Positions 39,413 through 45,640 of a DNA stretch of 45,640 bases are shown here, piece by piece; within the stretch, counting starts at the first letter, position 1, and each line of letters begins with the position of its first letter. Both the position numbers and the translations under genes were made by a program. The DNA is from Candidatus Peribacteria bacterium (GTDB lineage Bacteria > Patescibacteriota > Gracilibacteria > Peribacterales > Peribacteraceae). The notes beneath the pieces are model-generated. The model saw only the letters and a list, made by a program, of their open reading frames with translations, ran no database searches and was not told the DNA's origin. The stretch spans positions 1 to 45,640 of the forward strand of contig CALRGQ010000005.1 of assembly GCA_943357915.1 (NCBI GenBank), given 5' to 3'.

Positions 39413-40186
39413 TCGTGCTTCCTGTAAAACCGCAGCAGCGGGTATCTCGACCGAGTGTGCGAGAAGTTCGTGCATGAGGATCGCAATGCCCGCGAATGAC
39501 AAACACATCATCAGCGCTGTTGTGCCAACCCGCACATATTCGATCCATTCTGACGGGGCGGCGACATATTTCATCAGTTTCATGTGGTACTTGTCGGCTT
39601 TGATTCGTACTTTCAGCCATGCGATTTCATCCTCGTTGGTTTCCTGATCAAGCTTCGCCTGATTTTCGGCAATGGCTTCTCGACAGTCCATTCTGTGGCA
39701 CTCGATAAGATTGATTCTCGGATCACGTTTTTTCACTGCTGGAAGCGAGAACATAACACGGGCATCTACGATCCGTTTTTCGATGAAGATCGTTGCGAAA
39801 ATGGCGATGATCCCGACCACGATCGACGTTCCGATCAGGCCGAAGGCCGTGTAGACCATCCCGAGGTCAGGCACTACCCTCGTCCATTTCGCGCTGATCA
39901 ACACGGTGAAGAACCCCGTGATCGTCGTCATAATCAGAATGTACTTGTGCAGGTAATCCCGCCACTCTTTGAAGTTCTCACGGATCAGGGCATCTGATTC
40001 CTCGGCTCTCTTGGAGAACTCGCTTGGTCGGCGCAGGTCTTCGAGATTGCGCTGGAACTCGATCTGGCGGGTAAGCGCGTCGATGGACATTTTGGTCAAC
40101 CCGATTTCAAGGGCGATGCGATTGAGCGCATTGCTGATGAGCATGTCATTCAAACCGTTCATAATTCGCATTGTAGCATCATCCAT
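39410..40186 (-). CDS. Membrane protein of unknown function in the accessory island
   Basis: From ATG 40186 (MDDATMRIMNGL) the product is 258 aa: an amphipathic N-terminal region with a likely coiled coil (residues 20-80), two adjacent transmembrane helices at about 82-102 and 114-138, a cytoplasmic helical hairpin (about 150-205) and a third helix near 225-243. The Ala/Pro-rich 16-residue extension in the track has no support. The layout, helical sensor part plus membrane helices next to a HEPN gene, is reminiscent of membrane-associated defence modules; that is inference. No named family. Confidence 0.55.
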   Translation of the reverse strand: MDDATMRIMNGLNDMLISNALNRIALEIGLTKMSIDALTRQIEFQRNLEDLRRPSEFSKRAEESDALIRENFKEWRDYLHKYILIMTTITGFFTVLISAKWTRVVPDLGMVYTAFGLIGTSIVVGIIAIFATIFIEKRIVDARVMFSLPAVKKRDPRINLIECHRMDCREAIAENQAKLDQETNEDEIAWLKVRIKADKYHMKLMKYVAAPSEWIEYVRVGTTALMMCLSFAGIAILMHELLAHSVEIPAAAVLQEAR

Positions 40187-40257
40187 AGAGCTTGCAGGTC
40201 GTGGTGCAGCCCGAGGACAGGCTGACGGTGGCAAGTTCTGCGATGGTATCGAACCGA

Positions 40258-41271
40258 CTATTTATAAACTTCCAGCGATTGTGAAAAGGCCGTTACTTCT
40301 GCGACTTTTTCATTTGAGTGAGCATCTCGTACCTCGAAGTGGCCGTAGCCAGTGACTGCTTTTTTGAGCATGGCTGTCTTAGCAAGAAAATCTTTCTTGA
40401 ATGCGACTGTCTGTGCGTACCAAACAGAGCTGACGTAGACAACGCTTGCCTTGTCAGAAAATTCATAAGACTCTACTAAGTTCGCTTTGATACCCAAGTC
40501 CATGACTTCTTTGAGTTCCTTTTCTGCGTTGTCCTTCTTTGCTACGTCATTCTGCTTTTGCAGATCGTCTTCTTGTTGAGCAACAGCGGCAGCCATAACC
40601 TGCACTCCCGTGTACGAAGAAGGATCGTTAAGTACTTGAATAAACTCAATCTTATATCTCGCATCACCTTCAGTAAGATTCGCTCTGTCCATGAGCCGTG
40701 TGGTGTCTTGCGTTGCACCCGATGGATCACCAGAAGAAAGGAAGAAGTCTTTCACTATGTTCGATCCGTAATCGAAACTCACCATCAAGTCCTGTCCGTC
40801 TCGCGTGTACAGAATATACGCATCATGGTCGTCAGCATTGATCCGCTTAGAAGTCTCTGTGGGCTTTCCGAGCGCGGTCTTCACCTCGCTCACGGTCATG
40901 CCGACGAGCGATGGCACGTCAAAGATCATCGGGGTGCGAACACGCGGTGCAGAGGAAGTCTGCTGGGCTACGACGGGCTGTTGCTGTTCTAGTTGTAGCT
41001 TCGTATTTTGCAACTCTCCAATAAGCCTCATGGACGTTGACAACGCTATAACGACTACAAGAATACGTACCCATCTACGCGATAGGACAGAGATCTTCTT
41101 TTGAAGCCTCCGTGAGCTCGGTGGCAATGTCACTGCTGCAGCGACTAGAAGGAGCAATGATGCACGGAACGATGATGCGAGGAACAAGACTGCCATGAGC
41201 GCGAAAAACACGCCGAATATCCACGCAGCGAAGCGGCGCTTGCCTGACGCAACTGGTATTGCTGATGCCAT
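40258..41271 (-). CDS. Membrane-anchored protein of unknown function
   Basis: The 337-aa protein has three hydrophobic helices within the first 85 residues (about 14-33, 35-50 and 68-82). A large soluble domain follows, containing FDVPSLVGMTVSEVKTALGKP (resembling the PASTA/SmpA-type pattern), a coiled-coil-like part rich in Gln, Asp and Lys (AQQEDDLQKQNDVAKKDNAEKE split by breaks), and a compact C-terminal domain. It should be anchored in the membrane with the soluble part on one side. No promoter of the usual type is visible before the ATG. Family unrecognised. Confidence 0.55.
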   Translation of the reverse strand: MASAIPVASGKRRFAAWIFGVFFALMAVLFLASSFRASLLLLVAAAVTLPPSSRRLQKKISVLSRRWVRILVVVIALSTSMRLIGELQNTKLQLEQQQPVVAQQTSSAPRVRTPMIFDVPSLVGMTVSEVKTALGKPTETSKRINADDHDAYILYTRDGQDLMVSFDYGSNIVKDFFLSSGDPSGATQDTTRLMDRANLTEGDARYKIEFIQVLNDPSSYTGVQVMAAAVAQQEDDLQKQNDVAKKDNAEKELKEVMDLGIKANLVESYEFSDKASVVYVSSVWYAQTVAFKKDFLAKTAMLKKAVTGYGHFEVRDAHSNEKVAEVTAFSQSLEVYK

Positions 41272-41352
41272 ATAGAACAGGGGGAAGGGAGGAAGTGAGT
41301 CACAACCCCTCTCTGTTCGAGCTTGATGCTCAAAAGGGACGCGCTGTGCTCT

Positions 41353-41474
41353 GTGCCCAGCTATTCCGTCGGGACGAGTCCCTAGAAATGCTGACAGAGT
41401 CAGCCGCGCCCCTTACGGGGCACTTACTAGGGACAATCCAAAAATGGATCGTCTGCGATGGAATAACTGGGCAC
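41353..41474 (+). ncRNA. Highly folded 122-nt element (structured RNA or ssDNA candidate)
   Basis: Nested pairings are readable by eye. P1 is GTGCCCAGCTATTCC with GGAATAACTGGGCAC (14 of 15 bp). P2 is GACGA/TCGTC (41373-41377 with 41449-41453). P3 is GTCCCTAG/CTAGGGAC (41378-41385 with 41427-41434), enclosing hairpins P4 GCTGAC-AGA-GTCAGC and P5 GCCCC-TTAC-GGGGC. P6 is hairpin ATCCA-AAAA-TGGAT. All helices are mutually compatible. It lies between the divergent genes at 41271 and 41555 and is not explained by the overlapping ORF 41259-41618. Confidence 0.6.
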
Positions 41475-41554
41475 GGCCAGTATGCTCGCCGTGTCGCTTT
41501 GGAACAACACCTGATCGTCGTAGCGAAGGGATTGCTGTATTCTTGTAGTTGTTT

Positions 41555-42100
41555 ATGTCCGCCACCTCTCCCGCCAAAATCACAGCGAATAAGCGCAATG
41601 CCAAACTCGGTGGCGTGAAGACCGAGAACGGCAAAGCTGTCGTCCGCTGGAACGCGAAAAAGCACGGCATCCTTGGCGCTCTGCGTACCGACTACGAGGA
41701 CAACGTGTACGACAGTTACTTGCGGCAACTATACGACGAGCATCAGCCCGTCGGCTTCATCGAACGTCTGTTGGTGGAGCGCATCGGTATGTGTTGCCTC
41801 ATGCTACGCCGCGCGACCAAGGCCGAGCGGGAGTTCATGTTGTCGCGCTTGAAGCGTCCTATCCGCGACCGATTATCCTTCATCGACTACGACGAGAACA
41901 GCTACAAGCCCGTCATGGAATACGAAGACGTGGAACATCTTTCGTCGGTGTACCTGCGCTACCAGACCTCCATCGAAAATCGCCTCTACAAAGCGATGCA
42001 CGAGCTGGAACGGTTACAACGCATGAGGAGGGGCGAGACAGTGCCAAGCCCCGTCAGCGTGGACGTGACACACGACGGTGGGTTTGTTTCGCAGAACTGA
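41555..42100 (+). CDS. Phage/element-associated protein with an ANKRNAxxxGGxxTxxGKxxxxxNAxKHG motif
   Basis: The 181-aa protein starts MSATSPAKITANKRNAKLGG and contains KTENGKAVVRWNAKKHGILG. This N-terminal pattern is shared by a widespread group of small proteins from mobile elements and planctomycete-type genomes, with a helical body (GFIERLLVERIGMCCLMLRRATKAERE). Their function is not established; they often precede terminase-like genes. The next ORF begins 2 nt after its stop, so the two form an operon. The structured 122-nt element ends 80 nt upstream. Confidence 0.6.
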   Translation: MSATSPAKITANKRNAKLGGVKTENGKAVVRWNAKKHGILGALRTDYEDNVYDSYLRQLYDEHQPVGFIERLLVERIGMCCLMLRRATKAEREFMLSRLKRPIRDRLSFIDYDENSYKPVMEYEDVEHLSSVYLRYQTSIENRLYKAMHELERLQRMRRGETVPSPVSVDVTHDGGFVSQN

Positions 42101-42102
42101 CC

Positions 42103-42408
42103 ATGAATAAAAAGACCATTGAGAAGTTGAAGTTGGCATTTTGGAACGGCTACGCGGTTCCCGAAGCGTGTGTCTACGCTGGCGTCACGCAGGAGGACTA
42201 CGAGAAGGCCGTAGCGTCGAGTACAGTCTTTGAGCGTCGTATGAACAAGGCGCAGCTCTACCCGACTGTGAAGGCCAAGGTTGAGTTGGCGAGGGCGATC
42301 AGAGGCGGCAACGTGCGACTTGCGATGAAATACCTCGAAGCGCGTGAACCTGAGCGCTACAACTTGGCGTACATTGCTCGATTCGGGAAGGCAGCAGACG
42401 AATGGTAG
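42103..42408 (+). CDS. Terminase small subunit-like helix-turn-helix protein
   Basis: The 101-aa protein contains AFWNGYAVPEACVYAGVTQEDYEKAV (residues 12-37), an HTH of the type found in small terminase subunits and related phage DNA-binding proteins. A helical region follows (KVELARAIRGGNVRLAMKYLEAREPERY) that matches the second part of such proteins. It starts 2 nt after the upstream stop. It is not in the ORF track as such because the track extends the frame back into the previous gene. No large terminase is present, so packaging is not implied. Confidence 0.5.
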   Translation: MNKKTIEKLKLAFWNGYAVPEACVYAGVTQEDYEKAVASSTVFERRMNKAQLYPTVKAKVELARAIRGGNVRLAMKYLEAREPERYNLAYIARFGKAADEW

Positions 42409-42417
42409 AGTGGAGCA

Positions 42418-43254
42418 ATGCGTCTGCTCTCGATCCTATCCGAATGTAAGGAATGCCATTTCACCGTCGGTGAGGAGCTTTTTCTGACACCCGAGGCACG
42501 TCTATACTTTCCGAGTCTCCCTCGCACCCTACCAAAACTGCGGGAGTATGACGGCTTCAATAAGTTTGATCTGTTCTTCGTCGAATGCCTCATGCGTCGC
42601 GAGGTATTTCAGGAAGCTTTCTACGTTCGCATGATCGAACTCGCGAAAGACCTGCAAACCATCTACAACGATGTTCATCAGGAGATCAGCTGGGACTGCG
42701 ATCGGGAGGATCTACGCCGCCGAGAAGTTATCGAGAAAAATCCCAACATGAAAGACGATGTTCACCCGATGACCCTGCCCGAGCGACGCGAGATGTTCGA
42801 CATGCAGAATGAGAAAATGCTGCGCCCGAGACTGCGCCTTCTGACTGCCAAGGCCGAGGACGTTGCGGAGATGCGCTTGGAACTCTACGAACGCATTATG
42901 AAGTACGACAACTACGCGAAAGCACGGCGCATTCTCTTCAAGCTCTCTGCCGACGATCGTGCCGATCTCGCCGCAAACGCCACTGGCGAAACGCGCTATG
43001 CGCACATCCTCTATGCCATCGACGCATACCTTGTACAGTATTTGAGCTTCGTTCTCAAAAAGCCCGTGAGCGGCATACTGTCGGGCGATCCACTCGGCTT
43101 GCCGTCTCGATATAGCCTGTGTCCGCACTGTGGCGATCGTATGGTCGATGTGGGCAGGCAACGGCGCAAATGCTGTGACAAGCCCGAGTGCCACAAGAAA
43201 TACGAGCGGATGCGGAAGCAGGAGCAGCGAAAAAAGAAACGCATGTCCCAGTGA
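42418..43254 (+). CDS. Protein of unknown function with a C-terminal zinc-finger
   Basis: From ATG 42418 the product is 278 aa. TAGAGT 6 nt upstream may be its promoter, and a GGAG just before the start is the only Shine-Dalgarno-like sequence I noted in the island. The first 230 residues are helical and charged. The C-terminal part has CPHCGDRMVDVG and KCCDKPECHKKYERMRKQEQ, a Cys-rich finger followed by a basic helix, suggesting nucleic-acid binding. This finger resembles those of CGNR or phage regulatory proteins, but no family fits well. It continues the row of element genes leading to the recombinase. Confidence 0.5.
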   Translation: MRLLSILSECKECHFTVGEELFLTPEARLYFPSLPRTLPKLREYDGFNKFDLFFVECLMRREVFQEAFYVRMIELAKDLQTIYNDVHQEISWDCDREDLRRREVIEKNPNMKDDVHPMTLPERREMFDMQNEKMLRPRLRLLTAKAEDVAEMRLELYERIMKYDNYAKARRILFKLSADDRADLAANATGETRYAHILYAIDAYLVQYLSFVLKKPVSGILSGDPLGLPSRYSLCPHCGDRMVDVGRQRRKCCDKPECHKKYERMRKQEQRKKKRMSQ

Positions 43255-43311
43255 GCACTTGATTGTGTCCCAGCCGATGAGGAGCAGTATGAAAGGTCAT
43301 AAGGTTGCAAG

Positions 43312-43488
43312 GTGCATAGCGCGAAGAAGCCCACAGGCAGACGTACCACTTGCCCCTATGATTTCGAAATCAAAGATGGTCACATGTTCATTGAGGGCGA
43401 GGACTTTGGGGATGCAATTGAATTTTTTGAGAAGGGTAGGAAGTTACGCGGCTTCCTACGCGTTTGCCATGAAGTCGCAATAGCGTAA
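43312..43488 (+). CDS. Possible 58-aa protein missed by the ORF track
   Basis: A frame starting at GTG 43312 encodes KKPTGRRTTCPYDFEIKDGH and IEGEDFGDAIEFFEKGRKLR and ends at TAA 43486-43488. The composition is protein-like, in contrast with the competing track frame. A weak TAAGGT hexamer lies 6 nt before GTG. Otherwise the 267-nt gap between the zinc-finger and recombinase genes holds only the recombinase promoter. Confidence 0.35.
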   Translation: MHSAKKPTGRRTTCPYDFEIKDGHMFIEGEDFGDAIEFFEKGRKLRGFLRVCHEVAIA

Positions 43489-43508
43489 CTGCGCCGCAGC
43501 TTTGAAGG

Positions 43509-43514
43509 TACAAT
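43509..43514 (+). promoter_or_regulatory. -10 box (TACAAT) of the recombinase
   Basis: TACAAT lies 7 nt before ATG 43522. Confidence 0.6.
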
Positions 43515-43521
43515 CCCTTTG

Positions 43522-45291
43522 ATGTTGTTTCTTGACGAGGTACCCGACATTGGCGAAGTACGATTTTCCTTCGGCAGAAGAAATGTTGAAACCAAGGCGA
43601 AGAATTACGTTATCTACTGCCGAGAGTCCGATGAGCGTCATGATAGTGCCAAGAGTATCCCCGCACAGCTAGAACAATGTCAGCAACTAGCGGAAAAAGA
43701 CGGTCTACATGTTTTACATATTGTGAAGGAGAAAATGAGTGCCAGAAACTATGATCGTCCCCGCTTCAATAATCTCGTGAAGGCTATTAAAGGCATTGAA
43801 GAGCTTCAGGAGCTGCCAAAGAGCAAGCGCAAGCTTGGAAGACCTGATGGCATCATTGCATGGCACCCAGATCGCTTGGCACGAAATATGAGAGATGCAG
43901 GTGAAATCATTGAAATGCTCGATGATGAGCAAATCAGTGACATGGAATTCGTCATGTATTCATTCCACAATGATTCTTCTGGCAAGGAACATTTGGCGAT
44001 GGAGTTTGCTCGTGCAAAAGGGTATTCGGATCATTTGCAGGATAACGTCATGCGTGGACTCATTGAGCAGGAAATGAAGGGAAAGGGCACAAAACCGTTG
44101 TCGCCTGCCTTCGAGGTGATTCGTAAAGGAAAAGGTGAGGAGTCTCACCCTGATCATCTAAAAATCATTCCTTCAAAGCTGCATAGCTATTGGCGTAATG
44201 TGTACGTATGGAAGCTGGAAGGGAAGACAAATGAGGAGATTGCAAAGCTGCTTGTAGATGATGGCTACTTGCATAGGAAGTTTGTTCGCGAGCAAAACGA
44301 AAAAGGAAGGTGGTATACGGTGAAAATTGATAAGAATTATATCGGTCTGCATATCAAGAATCCTATTCATTGTGGCTGGCTCATACCAAAGAAGACCAAG
44401 GAGCCACGCAAGGCTGATCTGACGAAGATTTATCCATTGCAGTACGGTGAAGATTTCCCGATTGTTGTAACAGTTGAGGAATTCAAGCGGGTGAATCCGA
44501 ATATGTTCAAGGAGACTGCAAAGCAGCCACAGGGCGGCAGTCGTCGTAGTCAATATCCGCTAGCCTCCAATAAAGTATTTTGTTCTGTCAGACAAAAACA
44601 GAAGCTTCTCGCTTCAATGACTCCAAATAAGCCCACAGGTGGTTCAAAGAAGCCATCGCCACGCTTCACTTGTCAGAACTGCAAACCGCAACACAGTATT
44701 TTCATGGAGACGGTCTTCGATGCTATTGGAGAAAAACTGAAAGATGTGAAGCTCACCGAGCGGGAACATAAGATTCTTGTCGTGACTGAATGGCATCATT
44801 ACAAGCAAGAGAGGCTACAGGCGGAGGCAACTGAACGTCAGCTATCGGCACTGAAGGCCACGAACAAAGCAGAAATTCAGGAATGTGAGGAGAGACTGAA
44901 TGCCATGAAGTATTCAAAGCCCGTCGCAACTGAAGGCGAAGTGCAGGCTGAGGAGCGCAGGTTGAAACGATTACGAGAGGAAAAGAAGTCTCTTCTAAAG
45001 AGAGAAGGTAATCTGGATGATGAAGGCATGAAACGGTACGAGGAGCTGGATGCGTTTCTCGAACTTTCTAAGAATGGCTCTGCTTGGTGGAAAAAGGCGA
45101 CAGATGATCAAAAGCGCAAGATTGCTGATCTTGTCGTCTCGAACGTAGTAATTGATGGTGGAGAAGTGGCTTCTGTAAGCCTTTCTGAACCATTCCTGAG
45201 CTGGTCTTTGGACAACAAGACTTCCATGGTCGGGATGCAGGGACTCGAACCCTGGGTCTCCAGACCCCCAGCCTGGCGCTTTACCAACTAA
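43522..45291 (+). CDS. Large serine recombinase
   Basis: The 589-aa protein is a resolvase/invertase-type serine integrase. The catalytic domain has YCRESDE with nucleophile S36, SIPAQLEQCQQLAEKDG, RPRFNNLVKAI and WHPDRLARNMRDAGEI. The recombinase domain spans about 190-330 (YWRNVYVWKLEGKTNEEIAKLL). A reduced zinc-ribbon-like segment (CQNC near 395) and a coiled coil (about 435-500) follow. The last 21 codons are read from the antisense strand of tRNA-Pro, with the stop inside the tRNA gene. This is typical of an integrase whose element recombined at that tRNA. The ATG follows TACAAT by 7 nt. It probably moves the island to its left. Confidence 0.9.
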   Translation: MLFLDEVPDIGEVRFSFGRRNVETKAKNYVIYCRESDERHDSAKSIPAQLEQCQQLAEKDGLHVLHIVKEKMSARNYDRPRFNNLVKAIKGIEELQELPKSKRKLGRPDGIIAWHPDRLARNMRDAGEIIEMLDDEQISDMEFVMYSFHNDSSGKEHLAMEFARAKGYSDHLQDNVMRGLIEQEMKGKGTKPLSPAFEVIRKGKGEESHPDHLKIIPSKLHSYWRNVYVWKLEGKTNEEIAKLLVDDGYLHRKFVREQNEKGRWYTVKIDKNYIGLHIKNPIHCGWLIPKKTKEPRKADLTKIYPLQYGEDFPIVVTVEEFKRVNPNMFKETAKQPQGGSRRSQYPLASNKVFCSVRQKQKLLASMTPNKPTGGSKKPSPRFTCQNCKPQHSIFMETVFDAIGEKLKDVKLTEREHKILVVTEWHHYKQERLQAEATERQLSALKATNKAEIQECEERLNAMKYSKPVATEGEVQAEERRLKRLREEKKSLLKREGNLDDEGMKRYEELDAFLELSKNGSAWWKKATDDQKRKIADLVVSNVVIDGGEVASVSLSEPFLSWSLDNKTSMVGMQGLEPWVSRPPAWRFTN

Positions 45292-45302
45292 GCTACATCC
45301 CG
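45227..45302 (-). tRNA. tRNA-Pro (GGG)
   Basis: The minus strand folds as a full cloverleaf. Acceptor CGGGATG pairs with CATCCCG, the anticodon arm CCAGG-CTGGGGG-TCTGG gives anticodon GGG, and the T-arm is CAGGG-TTCGAGT-CCCTG. CCA is encoded. It overlaps the 3' end of the recombinase gene antisense. Confidence 0.95.
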
Positions 45303-45312
45303 ATGTGTTCTG

Positions 45313-45318
45313 ATTATA
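45313..45318 (-). promoter_or_regulatory. -10 box (TATAAT) of tRNA-Pro
   Basis: TATAAT on the minus strand lies 10 nt before the first base of tRNA-Pro, between the intact gene and its truncated 5' copy. Confidence 0.65.
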
Positions 45319-45367
45319 GATGATCTGACATGCGCCAGTGGCCTTTTTTTGCTTGCAGCAGGCTTGG

Positions 45368-45388
45368 ACCAACTAAGCTACATCCCGA
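45368..45388 (-). repeat. Truncated 5' copy of tRNA-Pro (candidate att remnant)
   Basis: Twenty-one bases, GGGATGTAGCTTAGTTGG with flanks, are identical to the 5' end of tRNA-Pro at 45283-45303, 85 nt away. The copy has its own TAAAAT box (45397-45402) 8 nt upstream, as expected if it is the original promoter and 5' end displaced by integration. Confidence 0.7.
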
Positions 45389-45498
45389 ACGAAAAGATTT
45401 TAGCTGGTTCACCGAAGCCTCTCCAGTCTCTATGCAATTAGTGTTGGTTGCGAGATGACTTGCAAACATTCCAATGAACGAATAACAATAAATATATA

Positions 45499-45527
45499 TT
45501 GACAAACGATAAGAGCATAAATACGAT
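45499..45527 (+). promoter_or_regulatory. Promoter TTGACA-17-TACGAT
   Basis: -35 TTGACA (45499-45504) and -10 TACGAT (45522-45527) at ideal spacing, with ATG 45534 6 nt later. Confidence 0.7.
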
Positions 45528-45533
45528 AAGGCT

Positions 45534-45640
45534 ATGACTTTCACGCATCAGGAGTCACGCGGATTCATCGGAAGCGTCATAATTCTCTGCGTTTCGGCCG
45601 TTCTTGCAGTTTGTTTTGATTATCTGGTCATTGATAAGCC
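45534..45640 (+). CDS. N-terminal part of a membrane protein (cut by the window end)
   Basis: Thirty-five codons are visible, beginning MTFTHQESRGFIGSVIILCV and continuing with a hydrophobic helix (about residues 11-31). A full promoter directly upstream supports the start. The rest lies outside the window, so no family can be named. Confidence 0.6.
   Translation, partial: MTFTHQESRGFIGSVIILCVSAVLAVCFDYLVIDK

Noticed and set aside
41353-41474. Integron attC site or IS200/IS605-type end
   Set aside because: The terminal sequences lack the GTTRRRY/RYYYAAC core sites of attC, and no tyrosine recombinase or TnpA/TnpB gene is nearby.
41259-41618. 119-aa plus-strand ORF across the structured element
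   Set aside because: It starts inside the antisense gene at 41271 and ends inside the next gene. Its sequence is dictated by the paired stems, and composition and context do not support a protein.
45314-45544. 76-aa minus-strand ORF at the right end
   Set aside because: It covers the tRNA-Pro fragment and promoter sequences and has no protein-like features.
1-45640. CRISPR array or cas genes
   Set aside because: No regularly spaced direct repeats of CRISPR type and no Cas protein are visible. The repeats found are inverted, short or tandem without spacers.

Overview
The window looks like a chromosomal segment of a Candidate Phyla Radiation (Patescibacteria) bacterium, plausibly of the Peribacteria/Peregrinibacteria side. 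This rests on small CPR-type membrane proteins (DUF5652, a VirB2/TrbC-like pilin, DUF378), a stand-alone 5'-3' exonuclease domain, a ThrS without its TGS domain, many lineage-specific membrane ORFs and short gene spacing. UGA is used as a stop (for example proB, dut and the antitoxin), so the code is standard and not the Gracilibacteria/Absconditabacteria code 25. The taxonomic placement is inference.

Layout. 1-6.4 kb: DUF378, an SLH-domain exported protein, tRNA-Ile, DUF5652, a solitary ribbon-helix-helix protein, prs, a membrane pair with an HTTM protein, a PRC-barrel protein and a pilin-like protein. 6.4-13 kb: truB, a DUF5678/retropepsin-like pair, a GNAT acetyltransferase, tRNA-Lys, a GIY-YIG protein, a Sel1 lipoprotein, an Asp-rich miniprotein and a GlgA-like half protein. 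13-18.5 kb: 5'-3' exonuclease, ftsA-ftsZ, dut, and a Phd/RelE-type toxin-antitoxin pair flanked by a second, diverged dut 3' end. 18.5-24.6 kb: a 1486-aa protein with an HEMGH motif coupled to a small membrane protein, comF, tRNA-Val. 24.7-34.5 kb: rseP-dnaA, thrS, an Lgt-like protein, membrane proteins, a C39-like peptidase and enolase. 34.6-37.6 kb: a proB-proC-argC cluster without proA. 37.6-45.3 kb: an accessory island with a HEPN (AbiU2-like) protein, membrane proteins of unknown role, a folded 122-nt element, terminase-like small genes and a serine recombinase whose 3' end is antisense tRNA-Pro.

The strongest genome-level signal is at start codons. About twenty genes have a -10-like hexamer (TAnnnT) 6-10 nt upstream of ATG/GTG, several with TTGACA 16-17 nt further upstream, and no Shine-Dalgarno sequence. 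This indicates widespread leaderless transcription, and I used it to choose starts where the ORF track begins too early.

Most notable loci: (i) the folded 122-nt element at 41353-41474, with a nested multi-stem structure; (ii) the toxin-antitoxin module between two dut 3' ends that are about 83% identical, with nearly all differences synonymous; (iii) truncated 5' copies of three of the four tRNA genes lying just upstream of the intact genes; (iv) the proB-proC-argC cluster, which suggests an ArgC-type reductase could stand in for ProA; and (v) purine/pyrimidine inverted-arm repeats built from GAAAAGTG units at gene junctions.
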